From Marinibaculum pumilum (GTDB taxonomy: Bacteria; Pseudomonadota; Alphaproteobacteria; Ferrovibrionales; Ferrovibrionaceae): 64,000 nt of DNA. Where the stretch lies: assembly GCF_042646425.1 (NCBI RefSeq), contig NZ_JBHRTR010000015.1, positions 62,001-126,000 of the forward strand. Reading direction: 5' to 3'. The notes under the pieces were generated by a model. It was not told the origin of the DNA and did not search any database. It worked only from the letters and a program-made list of their open reading frames with translations. This document shows, piece after piece, positions 49,510 through 57,542 of the stretch (position 1 is the first letter of the stretch; each line of letters begins with the position of its first letter). The translations under genes and the position numbers were made by a program.

Positions 49510-51960
49510 TGAGCTGCTGTGCGCCCGGCGCGATGATCGGTCCGGCGGCGGCCGACNNNNNNNNNNNNNNNNNNNNNNNNNNNNNNNNNNNNNNNNNNNN
49601 NNNNNNNNNNNNNNNNNNNNNNNNNNNNNNNNNNNNNNNNNNNNNNNNNNNNNNNNNNNNNNNNNNNNNNNNNNNNNNNNNNNNNNNNNNNNNNCGTGCG
49701 GCGCCTGCTGCTGCACGCGCCCGACATTTCCTGTGCCGCCTGCATCGGACGGATCGAGCGCGGCCTCGCCGAGGTCCCCGGGGTGCGGCAGGCACGGGTC
49801 GGCTTCGGCAGCCGACAGGTCAGCATCGACTGGCATGCCGACCGCCTGGCGCCGCAGGACCTCGTCGCCGCGATGGACGGCCTCGGCTATCCCGCCACGG
49901 TACTGGATCCCGCCGCGATGCCCGGCGCCGGCGCCGACCGGGACGGGCGGCGGCTGCTGACGGCGCTGGCGGTGACCGGCTTCGCGGCGGCCAACGTCAT
50001 GCTGCTGTCGGTGTCGGTCTGGTCGGGGGCAGATGGCGCGACCCGCGACCTGCTGCACTGGATCTCCGCCCTGATTGCCCTGCCGGCGGTCGCCTATGGC
50101 GGACAGCCCTTCTTCCGCTCCGCCCTGGCGGCGCTGCGCGGCCGCCGGGTGAACATGGACGTGCCGATCTCGCTTGCCGTGCTGCTGGCGGTCGGCTACA
50201 GCATGCTGCGGCTGGGCAGCCACGCCACCGACCTGTGGTTCGACGCCGCGGTGACCCTGCTCTTCTTCCTGCTGGTCGGCCGCTACCTGGAGCATCTGAT
50301 GCGCCGCCGTGCCGGCGACGCGGCGCGGCTGCTGCGCGCGATTGTCGAGCGGCCGGTCACGGTGATCGGGGCGGACGGCGCGCGGATGGCGGTCGGCGCC
50401 GGGGAACTGGCACCCGGCATGCGGGTGGCCCTCAGCCCTGGCGAACGGATCGCCTTCGACGGCCGCATCGCGGGCGGCGCCACCGACCTCGACATGTCGG
50501 CCGTGACGGGGGAAACCCTGCCCGTCGCCGCGGCACCGGGCAGTGCCGTGCAGGCCGGCATGGTCAATCTCACCGGCCAGGTCGAGGCGGTGGTGGAGGC
50601 CGTGGGCGGCAACACCCTGCTGGGCCAGCTTGCCCGGATGATGGAAACGGCGGAGGCCGGGCATGGCCGGGCGACACGCCTGGCGGAACAGGCGGCGCGG
50701 CTCTACGTGCCGGTCGTCCATGGCGCCGCGGTGGCCACCTTCCTGGGCTGGTGGCTGCTGGGCGGCGATGCCGGGCAGGCGCTGGTGACCGCCATCGCGG
50801 TCCTGATCATCACCTGTCCCTGCGCGCTGGGGCTTGCCATCCCCGCGGTGCAGGTCGCCGCCGGCGGGCGCCTGTTCCGCCGCGGCATCCTGTCGAAGGG
50901 CGGGGCCGGGCTGGAAGCCCTGGCACGGGTGGATATCGTGGTCTTCGACAAGACCGGCACCCTGACGGCCGACGACCTGTGGCTCGTCATGCCGGACGGC
51001 GATCCGTCGTTCACCGCCGACCTGGTGCGCGCGGCAGCGCTGGCGGCGCAGAGCCGGCACCCCCTGCCGCGGGCCCTGGTCCGCGCCGCGGCTGAGGCCG
51101 GCCTGCGGACGGCGGACGCCGAAGCGGTGGAGGAGCAGCCCGGCCGCGGCCTGTCCGGCCGCCTGGACGGCTGCATGCTGCGCCTGGGCAGCCGCGCGCA
51201 TTGCGCGGTGCCGGGCGATATGGGCACGCCCGATCCGGGGGCCGCCGATCTGCCGGAGGTCTGGCTGCAGGTGGGCGAGGGCGAGGATGCGCGCTGGCGC
51301 CGCTTCGCCTTCGCCGACCGGCTGCGGCCGGAGACGGCAGAGACGGTGGCGGGGCTGCGCCGGCGGGGATTGCAGGTGCGCCTGCTGTCCGGCGACCGGG
51401 AAGGCGCGGTGGCGCGCACGGCGGCGCAGGCCGGGATCGCGGACTGGGCGGCCCTGCAGAGCCCGGCCCAGAAGGTCGCCGCGGTCGAGGCGCTGCGTGC
51501 CGGCGGGCACCGGGTGCTGATGGTCGGCGACGGCCTCAACGATGCGCCGGCCCTGGTCGCAGCGGACGTCTCGCTTTCGCCCGGCACGGCGGCGGAGGTC
51601 TCCCAGTCAGCGGCGGACCTGGTCTTCCTGGGTGCGAGCCTGCGGCCGGTCCTGCTGGCTGTGGATGCCGCGCGGCGGGCGCGCCGGCTGGTGCTGCAGA
51701 ACCTTGGCTTCGCCGCGCTCTACAACCTGCTCGCCATTCCGGCGGCGGCGGCCGGGCTGGCCTCGCCGATGGCGGCGGCGATCGCGATGTCGCTGTCCTC
51801 CCTGGTGGTCTGCGCCAATGCCCTGCGGATGAACATGCCATTCCGCGATGCAGAGGCGGCAGACCCGGTGATGGCGCGGCCTCCCGTAGCGGCGACTGAC
51901 GGAGGGGACGTCGTCATGCCGGCCGGGGTGCCGACGGCGATCGGGGGGGCGGCGCGGTGA
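49509..51960 (+). CDS. ccoI: cbb3 oxidase-associated copper P-type ATPase, interrupted by assembly gap
   Basis: Copper-exporting P1B ATPase needed for cbb3 assembly. The N-terminus MSCCAPGAMIGPAAAD (49509-49556) is FixI-typical. A 138-base N gap then hides about 46 residues. The remainder reads from about 49696: the metal-binding motif SCAACIGRIERGL, actuator loop DMSAVTGETLPV, CPC in ITCPCALGLAIP, phosphorylation site DKTGTLT, and hinge VGDGLNDAPALVAADV. The frames on either side of the gap differ by one, so the N count is not the true length; I treat it as one gene. It ends overlapping ccoS (GTGA). Confidence 0.9.
49557..49694. other. assembly gap (138 N) within ccoI
   Basis: Run of N inside the copper ATPase gene, replacing the part between MSCCAPGA... 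and the first metal-binding domain. The reading frame after it (codon boundary at 49696) is not in register with the start at 49509, so the drawn length is an estimate. Confidence 0.95.
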
Positions 51961-52193
51961 CGAACCTCGTGATCCTGATCCCCGCTGCCCTGCTGCTGGG
52001 CGGAATCGGCCTGGCGGCCTTCCTCTGGTGCCTGAACAGCGGCCAGTTCGACGACCTGGACGGCGCCGCGCAGCGGGTCCTGCTGGACGATCCGGCAGAG
52101 GAACGGCACGCGACGCAGCAGCAGGCCCCGGGACAGATGGAGGGACGGGACCGTCCTTCCCCGGACGGGGATAGGAGACGGTCCGATGCCTGA
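51957..52193 (+). CDS. ccoS: cbb3 oxidase assembly protein CcoS
   Basis: Small membrane protein of 78 residues. The single helix LVILIPAALLLGGIGLAAFL is followed by the CcoS hallmark WCLNSGQFDDLDGAAQRVLL. The polar tail is a little longer than the usual 50-60 residue protein. CcoS is needed for cofactor insertion into CcoN. GTG 51957 overlaps the ccoI stop, completing the ccoGHIS order. Confidence 0.92.
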   Translation: MTNLVILIPAALLLGGIGLAAFLWCLNSGQFDDLDGAAQRVLLDDPAEERHATQQQAPGQMEGRDRPSPDGDRRRSDA

Positions 52194-52309
52194 CCGCCGG
52201 CCGGCCGGAGCGGCGATGCTGCACCGCGGCATTATGCATTCTTCCGGTCTGGCGGGGCGGTCTGCTACCTTGGGCGGAACTGCCCTGAAAAGGTCGCTTG
52301 GATTCCGCC

Positions 52310-53047
52310 ATGAATATCGCGCAGCCCGTCCTCGACGCGGGGCCCTGCCAGCATTGCGGCGTTCGCAAGAACGCCATCTGCCGGGTGCTTGACGTGCACC
52401 GGGAGCTGCCGGAAATGGGGAAGAGCGTGCGGCACCGCCACTATGCCGCCGGCCACGTGATCATGTCCGACCAGGACCCGGTCTCTTTCCTGGGCACCGT
52501 GCTGGAAGGCACGGTGAAGCTGGAGAAGATGATGGGGGACGGGCGGAAGCAGATCCTCGGCCTGCTGTTCCCGTCCGATTTCCTGGGGCGGGCCCATGCA
52601 AAGCAGAGCCCCTACTATGCCATCGCGCTGGAGCCGGTGAAGCTCTGCTACGCGGAGGCGGCCTCCTTCCACCGCCTGCTGGAAACCTTCCCGAAGCTGG
52701 AGACCAGCCTGTTCGAGCGCACACTGGAGGCACTCGACCATTCGCGCGAATGGATGATGCTGCTGGGCCGCAAGACGGCGCGGGAGCGGGTCGCCTCCTT
52801 CCTCTGCCTGCTGGCGGAGCGGCAGGCCGGTCCGGTCACCGAGGGCGAGCCGGCGAGCGACGGCCCGCTGGTCTGCCGCATCCCGCTGACCCGCGGCGAT
52901 ATCGCGGAGTTCCTGGGACTGACGATGGAGACCGTCAGCCGGCAGATCGGCGAGTTGAAGTCGACCGGCCTGATCGTGCCGGATTCCACCCGGCAGGTGA
53001 CGATCCCGTCGCTGTCGGCGCTGAGGGAGGCCGCGGAGAAGGGCTGA
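52310..53047 (+). CDS. fnr: FNR-type oxygen-sensing transcriptional regulator
   Basis: Crp/Fnr family protein of 245 residues. The N-terminus GPCQHCGVRKNAIC gives C13, C16 and C24, and C113 in VKLCYAEA is the likely fourth ligand of an oxygen-labile 4Fe-4S cluster, the FnrN layout. A cyclic-nucleotide-like beta barrel and dimer helix follow. The C-terminal helix-turn-helix (192-213) reads TRGDIAEFLGLTMETVSRQI, with the E-x-x-S-R that recognises TTGAT. It probably activates the cco operon through the box at 44177. ATG 52310 is used; TTG 52298, with AAGG upstream, is possible. Confidence 0.92.
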   Translation: MNIAQPVLDAGPCQHCGVRKNAICRVLDVHRELPEMGKSVRHRHYAAGHVIMSDQDPVSFLGTVLEGTVKLEKMMGDGRKQILGLLFPSDFLGRAHAKQSPYYAIALEPVKLCYAEAASFHRLLETFPKLETSLFERTLEALDHSREWMMLLGRKTARERVASFLCLLAERQAGPVTEGEPASDGPLVCRIPLTRGDIAEFLGLTMETVSRQIGELKSTGLIVPDSTRQVTIPSLSALREAAEKG

Positions 53048-53052
53048 CGACC

Positions 53053-54159
53053 GTGCGGATTCCTGAATCTGTCGTTAGAGTTAAAGTAATATCGAATGGC
53101 ATTGAAAATAGCGTACCTCTGCAGCTTTCGGACAGAGGAAAAAAGTCAGTAGAGGCGTTCTACTCACTTCCTGGTTTGGGAAACTGGCGACCACAAGGCG
53201 ATTCTTACGCTGAATTGTCGATCTTATTTGACCTCGGTCTACCATTGTCACTCATCGCAAATGTGGCGTCAGCAGATAAGATTCGCTCCCAATTAGCTAA
53301 ATCCATACTGAACGGTAGTACAATTCAACCATCACAGATGAGCGAAATTTCTTGTTGTGCTATTTTATCCTATTTAGGATATAGGCCAGTATTCGTCAAG
53401 GAAAATTGGCATAGAACTCCTGATTTGCGGATAGAAGAATTTGATGGCCATTGCATTGACATCGAGGTTACTAGAGCTGATGCGCGGCATATTCATAAAA
53501 ATGTGCAAAGCGCTCTTCGGGATCTTATAGGAATTCTGCGCGCAGGAGATTTTGGTTTTCACTTGTTAGTATTGTTGGCAGATGCGCGCGTAGATATTTC
53601 AAGTGCGGAGGTTCTTGAGAAGGTGCTTCAATTGACGCCTGGTGAAACAGCGGAAGTGCCTATGAATTGGTACATTAAAGCCTATCCGCTCGCAGAAAGA
53701 GATTTCGTAGTGTCTGGAGCCGCAGAGAGTGCAGATTCTCCAGATTGGTGGCCGAGATCTGGCCCCAAGGCATTTGCAATATCTGCACTAGTAAGCGCTA
53801 CCCAGTCACCATACGTTAGAATCGGAAGTCTCTATCCAGATGCTGTATACATTAACCCTGTTAAGAATAAAGCTGAAAGGCCACAAAAAGAAATAGGAAA
53901 TTGCTATGTTGTTGCGCTAGATGCGGGCAATCTTCCAGGGTATGAAAAGAAGATCCAGTCTGAATTGGAAAATTACTTTTCGCAATGGCCGCATGTTTCC
54001 GGGGTATTGGCGTTCCAATACCTGCCTTGGGCGGGCTACAAAAATAAACAGTGGGATATCGTTTTCTATAAAAACGACTCAAGCAGATACCCAACCCCAA
54101 ACGGCTTTCTGAATACTGCGCTTGGAGAAAAGCAAAAAATTATCTTTTCCATCACGTGA
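53053..54159 (+). CDS. AT-rich gene of unknown function, possible PD-(D/E)XK-like fold
   Basis: Frame of 368 residues from GTG 53053, 5 bases after fnr, with GGAGAAGGG 9 bases upstream inside the fnr 3' end. ATG 53338 is an alternative start. Base composition is unlike every neighbour: 21 of 60 bases are G or C in 53341-53400, against 41 of 60 in 52741-52800, and AT-ending codons dominate. I do not recognise the family. Residues 98-141 contain E98 in a helix ending SYLGYRP, then TPD124 and IDIE138VTR, reminiscent of PD-(D/E)XK nucleases with the lysine replaced. The C-terminus has WPHVSGVLAFQYLPWAG. No membrane segment or signal peptide is seen. The stop overlaps the palindrome ATCACGTGAT (54151-54160). 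Confidence 0.75.
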   Translation: MRIPESVVRVKVISNGIENSVPLQLSDRGKKSVEAFYSLPGLGNWRPQGDSYAELSILFDLGLPLSLIANVASADKIRSQLAKSILNGSTIQPSQMSEISCCAILSYLGYRPVFVKENWHRTPDLRIEEFDGHCIDIEVTRADARHIHKNVQSALRDLIGILRAGDFGFHLLVLLADARVDISSAEVLEKVLQLTPGETAEVPMNWYIKAYPLAERDFVVSGAAESADSPDWWPRSGPKAFAISALVSATQSPYVRIGSLYPDAVYINPVKNKAERPQKEIGNCYVVALDAGNLPGYEKKIQSELENYFSQWPHVSGVLAFQYLPWAGYKNKQWDIVFYKNDSSRYPTPNGFLNTALGEKQKIIFSIT

Positions 54160-54190
54160 TTTCTATATTACTCTAATAAAAACTGATTCG

Positions 54191-54973
54191 TCAGACCGCC
54201 AGTTCGCACCAGACCGGCGTATGGTCCGACGCCTTCGGTGCCGCCCGTGGCCCGCGATCGATGCCGCAACGGGACAGGCAGTCCGCCGCCTGCGGCGACA
54301 GCAGCAGATGGTCGATGCGCAGGCCGTTGTTCTGGTCCCAGGCGCCGCCCTGATAGTCCCAGTAGCTGTATTCCTGCGGGCCGTCGGGGTGGAAGGCGCG
54401 CCACGCCTCGGTATAGCCCATGTTCAGGATCTGCCGGAACCGCGCCCGCGATTCCGGCTGGCAAAGCGCGTCGCCGGCGAAGCGGACCGGATCGAAGACA
54501 TCGGCGTCCGTGGGACAGACATTGTAGTCGCCGGCCAGCACCGTGCGCTCTTCCAGCGCCAGCAGGTCGCCGGCATGGGAGACCAGGCGGTCCATCCAGC
54601 CCAGCTTGTAGTCAAATTTCGGCCCCGGCACCGGGTTGCCGTTGGGCAGGTAGATGGAGGCGACCCGGACCCCGCCGGTCACCGCCTCGATATACCGGGC
54701 ATGGTCGTCTTCCGGCTGGCTTTCCGCCCCGGGCAGGCCGGTGACGACATCCTCCAGCGGGAATTTCGAGAGGATCGCGACCCCGTTATAGGTCTTCTGC
54801 CCGTGGACGGCGATGTTGTAGCCCAGATCCTCGATCGGCTCCCGCGGGAAGGCCTCGTCGACGCATTTCAGTTCCTGCAGCAGGACCACGTCGGGGCCGG
54901 CTTCCTTAAGCCAGGACAGGACGTTCTCGAGCCGCGCCTTGATGGAATTCACGTTCCATGTCGCCAGCAGCAT
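54191..54973 (-). CDS. xth: exodeoxyribonuclease III
   Basis: Mg-dependent AP endonuclease / 3'-5' exonuclease of 260 residues acting in base excision repair. Motifs: LLATWNVNSIKARLENV at the start, metal-binding E34 in LLQELKCVDEAFP, YNGVAILSK, D149 and N151 in LAGDYNVCPTD, GLRIDHLLLS, and the catalytic D250-H251 in ASDHTPVW. Family members often read QETK at the glutamate; here it is QELK. ATG 54973 lies 14 bases after the erpA-like stop. It converges with the AT-rich gene. Confidence 0.95.
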   Translation of the reverse strand: MLLATWNVNSIKARLENVLSWLKEAGPDVVLLQELKCVDEAFPREPIEDLGYNIAVHGQKTYNGVAILSKFPLEDVVTGLPGAESQPEDDHARYIEAVTGGVRVASIYLPNGNPVPGPKFDYKLGWMDRLVSHAGDLLALEERTVLAGDYNVCPTDADVFDPVRFAGDALCQPESRARFRQILNMGYTEAWRAFHPDGPQEYSYWDYQGGAWDQNNGLRIDHLLLSPQAADCLSRCGIDRGPRAAPKASDHTPVWCELAV

Positions 54974-54987
54974 CGGCGCGGGCGCCG

Positions 54988-55407
54988 TCAGATGGCGAAC
55001 GAGGTGCCGCAGCCGCAGGACGACTGGGCGTTCGGATTGGTAATCCGGAAGGCGGAACCGATCAGCTCGTCGACATAGTCGACCTGCGCGCCGCGCAGGA
55101 ACTCCAGGGACATGGAATCGACCACCACCCGGACATCGCCCTTGTCGATCACCAGGTCGTCCGGCGTCGTTTCGGTATCCAGCGCGAAGCCGTACTGGAA
55201 GCCCGAACAACCGCCGCCGGACACCGAGACGCGCAGCATCGCCGACGGATCGCCCTCCGCGGCGATGATCTTCGCGACCTGCCGCGCGGCGCGGTCCGTC
55301 ACCAGCAGCGGTGCCTGGACCTCTGCATCCGCCTGGCCCTCCGCATTTGCCCGGCCGTCCGCATTCGCCAGGCCGTCCGCATTCGCCTGTGTCGCCGCTT
55401 CGGCCAC
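54988..55407 (-). CDS. erpA: iron-sulfur cluster insertion protein, ErpA/IscA-type
   Basis: A-type Fe-S carrier of 139 residues. The conserved domain (about 32-139) has the three ligand cysteines C67 in GGGCSGFQYGF and C131, C133 in SSCGCGTSF. The first 30 residues are a low-complexity Ala/Asn/Asp/Gly run encoded by an 18-bp tandem repeat (55325-55396). Start GTG 55407 is supported by AGGAGG 8 bases upstream; a longer TTG-started frame to 55473 lacks support. It matures 4Fe-4S proteins, which may include the FNR and CcoG proteins encoded nearby. Confidence 0.9.
   Translation of the reverse strand: MAEAATQANADGLANADGRANAEGQADAEVQAPLLVTDRAARQVAKIIAAEGDPSAMLRVSVSGGGCSGFQYGFALDTETTPDDLVIDKGDVRVVVDSMSLEFLRGAQVDYVDELIGSAFRITNPNAQSSCGCGTSFAI
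55325..55396. repeat. 18-bp tandem repeat in the erpA-like 5' coding region
   Basis: Four consecutive 18-base units, 55325-55342, 55343-55360, 55361-55378 and 55379-55396, each opening gcat(t/c)(c/t)gcc, the last more diverged. In the coding direction each unit encodes about A-N-A-D/E-G-x. The repeat is in frame, so unit changes alter the length of the linker but not the frame. Confidence 0.8.
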
Positions 55408-55595
55408 GATGCTCACCTCCTGCAACTCTGCACCGGCCCGCCTGACAGGCGGGGCCGTCCTGATGCCGGCCAATCCGCCTGTCGGGGTTTTCCCCCAGCG
55501 GAAAGCCTAGTACATCCACGCGGCGGCGCCGCCCGACGGGCATCGCAGCCACCGGCTCAGAATGTATGGGCGCAACAGCGCAAGTCAAAGAAGCA

Positions 55596-57374
55596 ATGGA
55601 CATCTTTTCCGATACCCGGGCGCGGATCCTGGCCGCCCTGCAGGACCTGGCGCCCGACGGCGCCGCGCCGCTGGGTGCGGCCGATCCGGCCTATGCGCCG
55701 ATCACCGTGGAACCGCCGCGCGATCCCAGCCATGGCGACCTGGCGAGCAATGCCGCCATGGTGCTGGCCAAGACCTTCCGCCGGAAGCCGCGCGACATTG
55801 CCGAGGCGCTGGCCCCTGTCGCCGCGGACTGGCCGCATGTCACCGCGGTCGAGATTGCGGGCCCCGGCTTTCTGAACCTGCGGCTGGCCGATCAAGCCTG
55901 GCACCACCAGCTTGCCGCTGTGCTGGCCGACGGGCCCCGCTTCGGCGACCGGCCGGCCGCCAGCGGGGCGGGGCCGGTGAATGTCGAGTATGTCTCCGCC
56001 AACCCGACCGGGCCGCTGCATGTCGGCCATTGCCGGGGGGCGGTGTTCGGCGATGCGCTGGCCCGCCTGCTGGAGAAGGCCGGCCACAAGGTCACCCGGG
56101 AATACTACATCAACGATGCCGGCGGGCAGGTCGACGTGCTGGCGCGCTCCGCCTACCTGCGCTACCGCGAGGCGCTGGGGGAGGCGATCGGCGAGATTCC
56201 CGCCGGCCTCTATCCCGGCGACTACCTGATCGCCGCCGGCCGGGCGATCGCCGCCGAAGAGGGCGACCGCTGGCTGCAGGCGGCGGAGGCGGACTGGCTG
56301 CCGGTGTTCCGCGCGCGCAGCATCGAGATGATGATGGAGGTGATCCGCGACGATCTGGCGGCGCTCGACATCCGCCACGACGTCTTCTCCTCCGAGGCCC
56401 AGCTGCATGCCGACGGGCGGGTCGAAGCCGCCATCGCGGCGCTGGAAGCGGACGGTTATGTCTATACCGGCGTGCTGGAGCCGCCGAAGGGCAAGCTGCC
56501 CGACGACTGGGAACCGCGGCCGCAGTTGCTGTTCAAGGCCAGCGCGTTCGGCGACGATACCGACCGGCCGCTGAAGAAGTCCGACGGCAGCTGGACCTAT
56601 TTCGCCGCCGATATCGCCTACCACTACGACAAGATCCAGCGCGGCTTCGACCATCTGATCGACGTCTGGGGCGCCGACCATGGCGGTTATGTCGCGCGGG
56701 TCGCCGCTGCCGTGGCGGCGCTGACCGGCCGCAAGGATGCGCTGGACGTGAAGCTCTGTCAGTTGGTGAACCTGCTGGAGGGCGGCCAGCCGGTGAAGGT
56801 GTCGAAGCGGGCCGGCACCTTCGTCACCCTGCGGGAGATCGTCGACCGGGTCGGGCCGGACGTGGTGCGGTTCATCATGCTGACCCGCAAGAACGACGCC
56901 CCCCTGGATTTCGATTTCGCCAGGGTGCTGGAACAGTCGAAGGACAATCCGGTCTTTTATGTCCAGTACGCACATGCCCGAGTCCATTCGGTGCTGCGCA
57001 ATGCGGCCGTGGAACTGGACTCCCCCGAACTGGCGGATGCGGCGCAATTCCGGGGGCTGCAGGCCGGCGATCTCGCCGCCTTGACCCATCCGGGGGAGCT
57101 TGATCTCATCAAGCGAATGGCCGCATGGCCGAGGCTGGTCGACGCGGCGGCCCAGGCGCATGAGCCGCACCGGGTCGCCTTCTACCTCTATGATCTGGCC
57201 GCGGCGTTCCACGCCCACTGGAATGCCGGCAAGGACGATCCCAGCCTGCGTTTCATCCATGCGGCGGACCGGCCGCTGACCCTCGCCCGGCTTGCGCTGC
57301 TGCGCGGCGTGGCCGATGTCATCGCTTCCGGCCTGGACGTTCTGGGCGTGACGCCGGTCACCGAGATGCGGTGA
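55596..57374 (+). CDS. argS: arginyl-tRNA synthetase
   Basis: Class I synthetase of 592 residues that charges tRNA-Arg. It has an N-terminal additional domain, then the HIGH motif as HVGH in NPTGPLHVGHCRGAVFGDAL, YYINDAGGQVDVLA, and the KMSKS equivalent KVSKRAGTFVTL. The anticodon-binding DALR domain at the C-terminus is recognisable by HPGELDLIKRM and the final LGVTPVTEMR. ATG 55596 gives the normal N-terminus MDIFSDTRARILAAL; ATG 55566 would add ten residues and lacks a ribosome-binding site. Confidence 0.96.
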   Translation: MDIFSDTRARILAALQDLAPDGAAPLGAADPAYAPITVEPPRDPSHGDLASNAAMVLAKTFRRKPRDIAEALAPVAADWPHVTAVEIAGPGFLNLRLADQAWHHQLAAVLADGPRFGDRPAASGAGPVNVEYVSANPTGPLHVGHCRGAVFGDALARLLEKAGHKVTREYYINDAGGQVDVLARSAYLRYREALGEAIGEIPAGLYPGDYLIAAGRAIAAEEGDRWLQAAEADWLPVFRARSIEMMMEVIRDDLAALDIRHDVFSSEAQLHADGRVEAAIAALEADGYVYTGVLEPPKGKLPDDWEPRPQLLFKASAFGDDTDRPLKKSDGSWTYFAADIAYHYDKIQRGFDHLIDVWGADHGGYVARVAAAVAALTGRKDALDVKLCQLVNLLEGGQPVKVSKRAGTFVTLREIVDRVGPDVVRFIMLTRKNDAPLDFDFARVLEQSKDNPVFYVQYAHARVHSVLRNAAVELDSPELADAAQFRGLQAGDLAALTHPGELDLIKRMAAWPRLVDAAAQAHEPHRVAFYLYDLAAAFHAHWNAGKDDPSLRFIHAADRPLTLARLALLRGVADVIASGLDVLGVTPVTEMR

Positions 57375-57388
57375 GCGGGGCGGCAGTC

Positions 57389-57502
57389 GGGTTGCCGGGT
57401 GGGCTGGGTTGCCGGGTGGGCAGTTTGGCGGCCGCGTCCGGACCGATGTGCAGGTATGGCGTTCCGGCATGATCTTCCGGCCCTGGCTTGATCTTCCGAC
57501 CA
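57389..57502. repeat. short tandem and direct repeats between argS and the SPOR gene
   Basis: The 168-base gap holds two repeat pairs. GGGTTGCCGGGTGGGC occurs at 57389-57404 and again at 57406-57421, a 17-bp period. Further on, two imperfect copies of tgatcttccg(g/a)cc lie about 19 bases apart near 57470 and 57488. No gene is seen in this interval. Confidence 0.6.
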
Positions 57503-57542
57503 TGGGTTCCGGTGCAGGGCCGCGGCGAAGGGAACCGGCGAG

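Noticed and set aside
49509..51095. 528-residue frame starting with the true ccoI N-terminus and running past the N gap
   Set aside because: After the gap it is in the wrong phase. The adjacent phase carries every copper ATPase motif, so this frame is produced by the incorrect gap length.
54122..55078. 318-residue plus-strand frame opposite xth
   Set aside because: Shadow of xth, which has all its catalytic residues on the minus strand; the frame crosses the end of the AT-rich gene without any signal.
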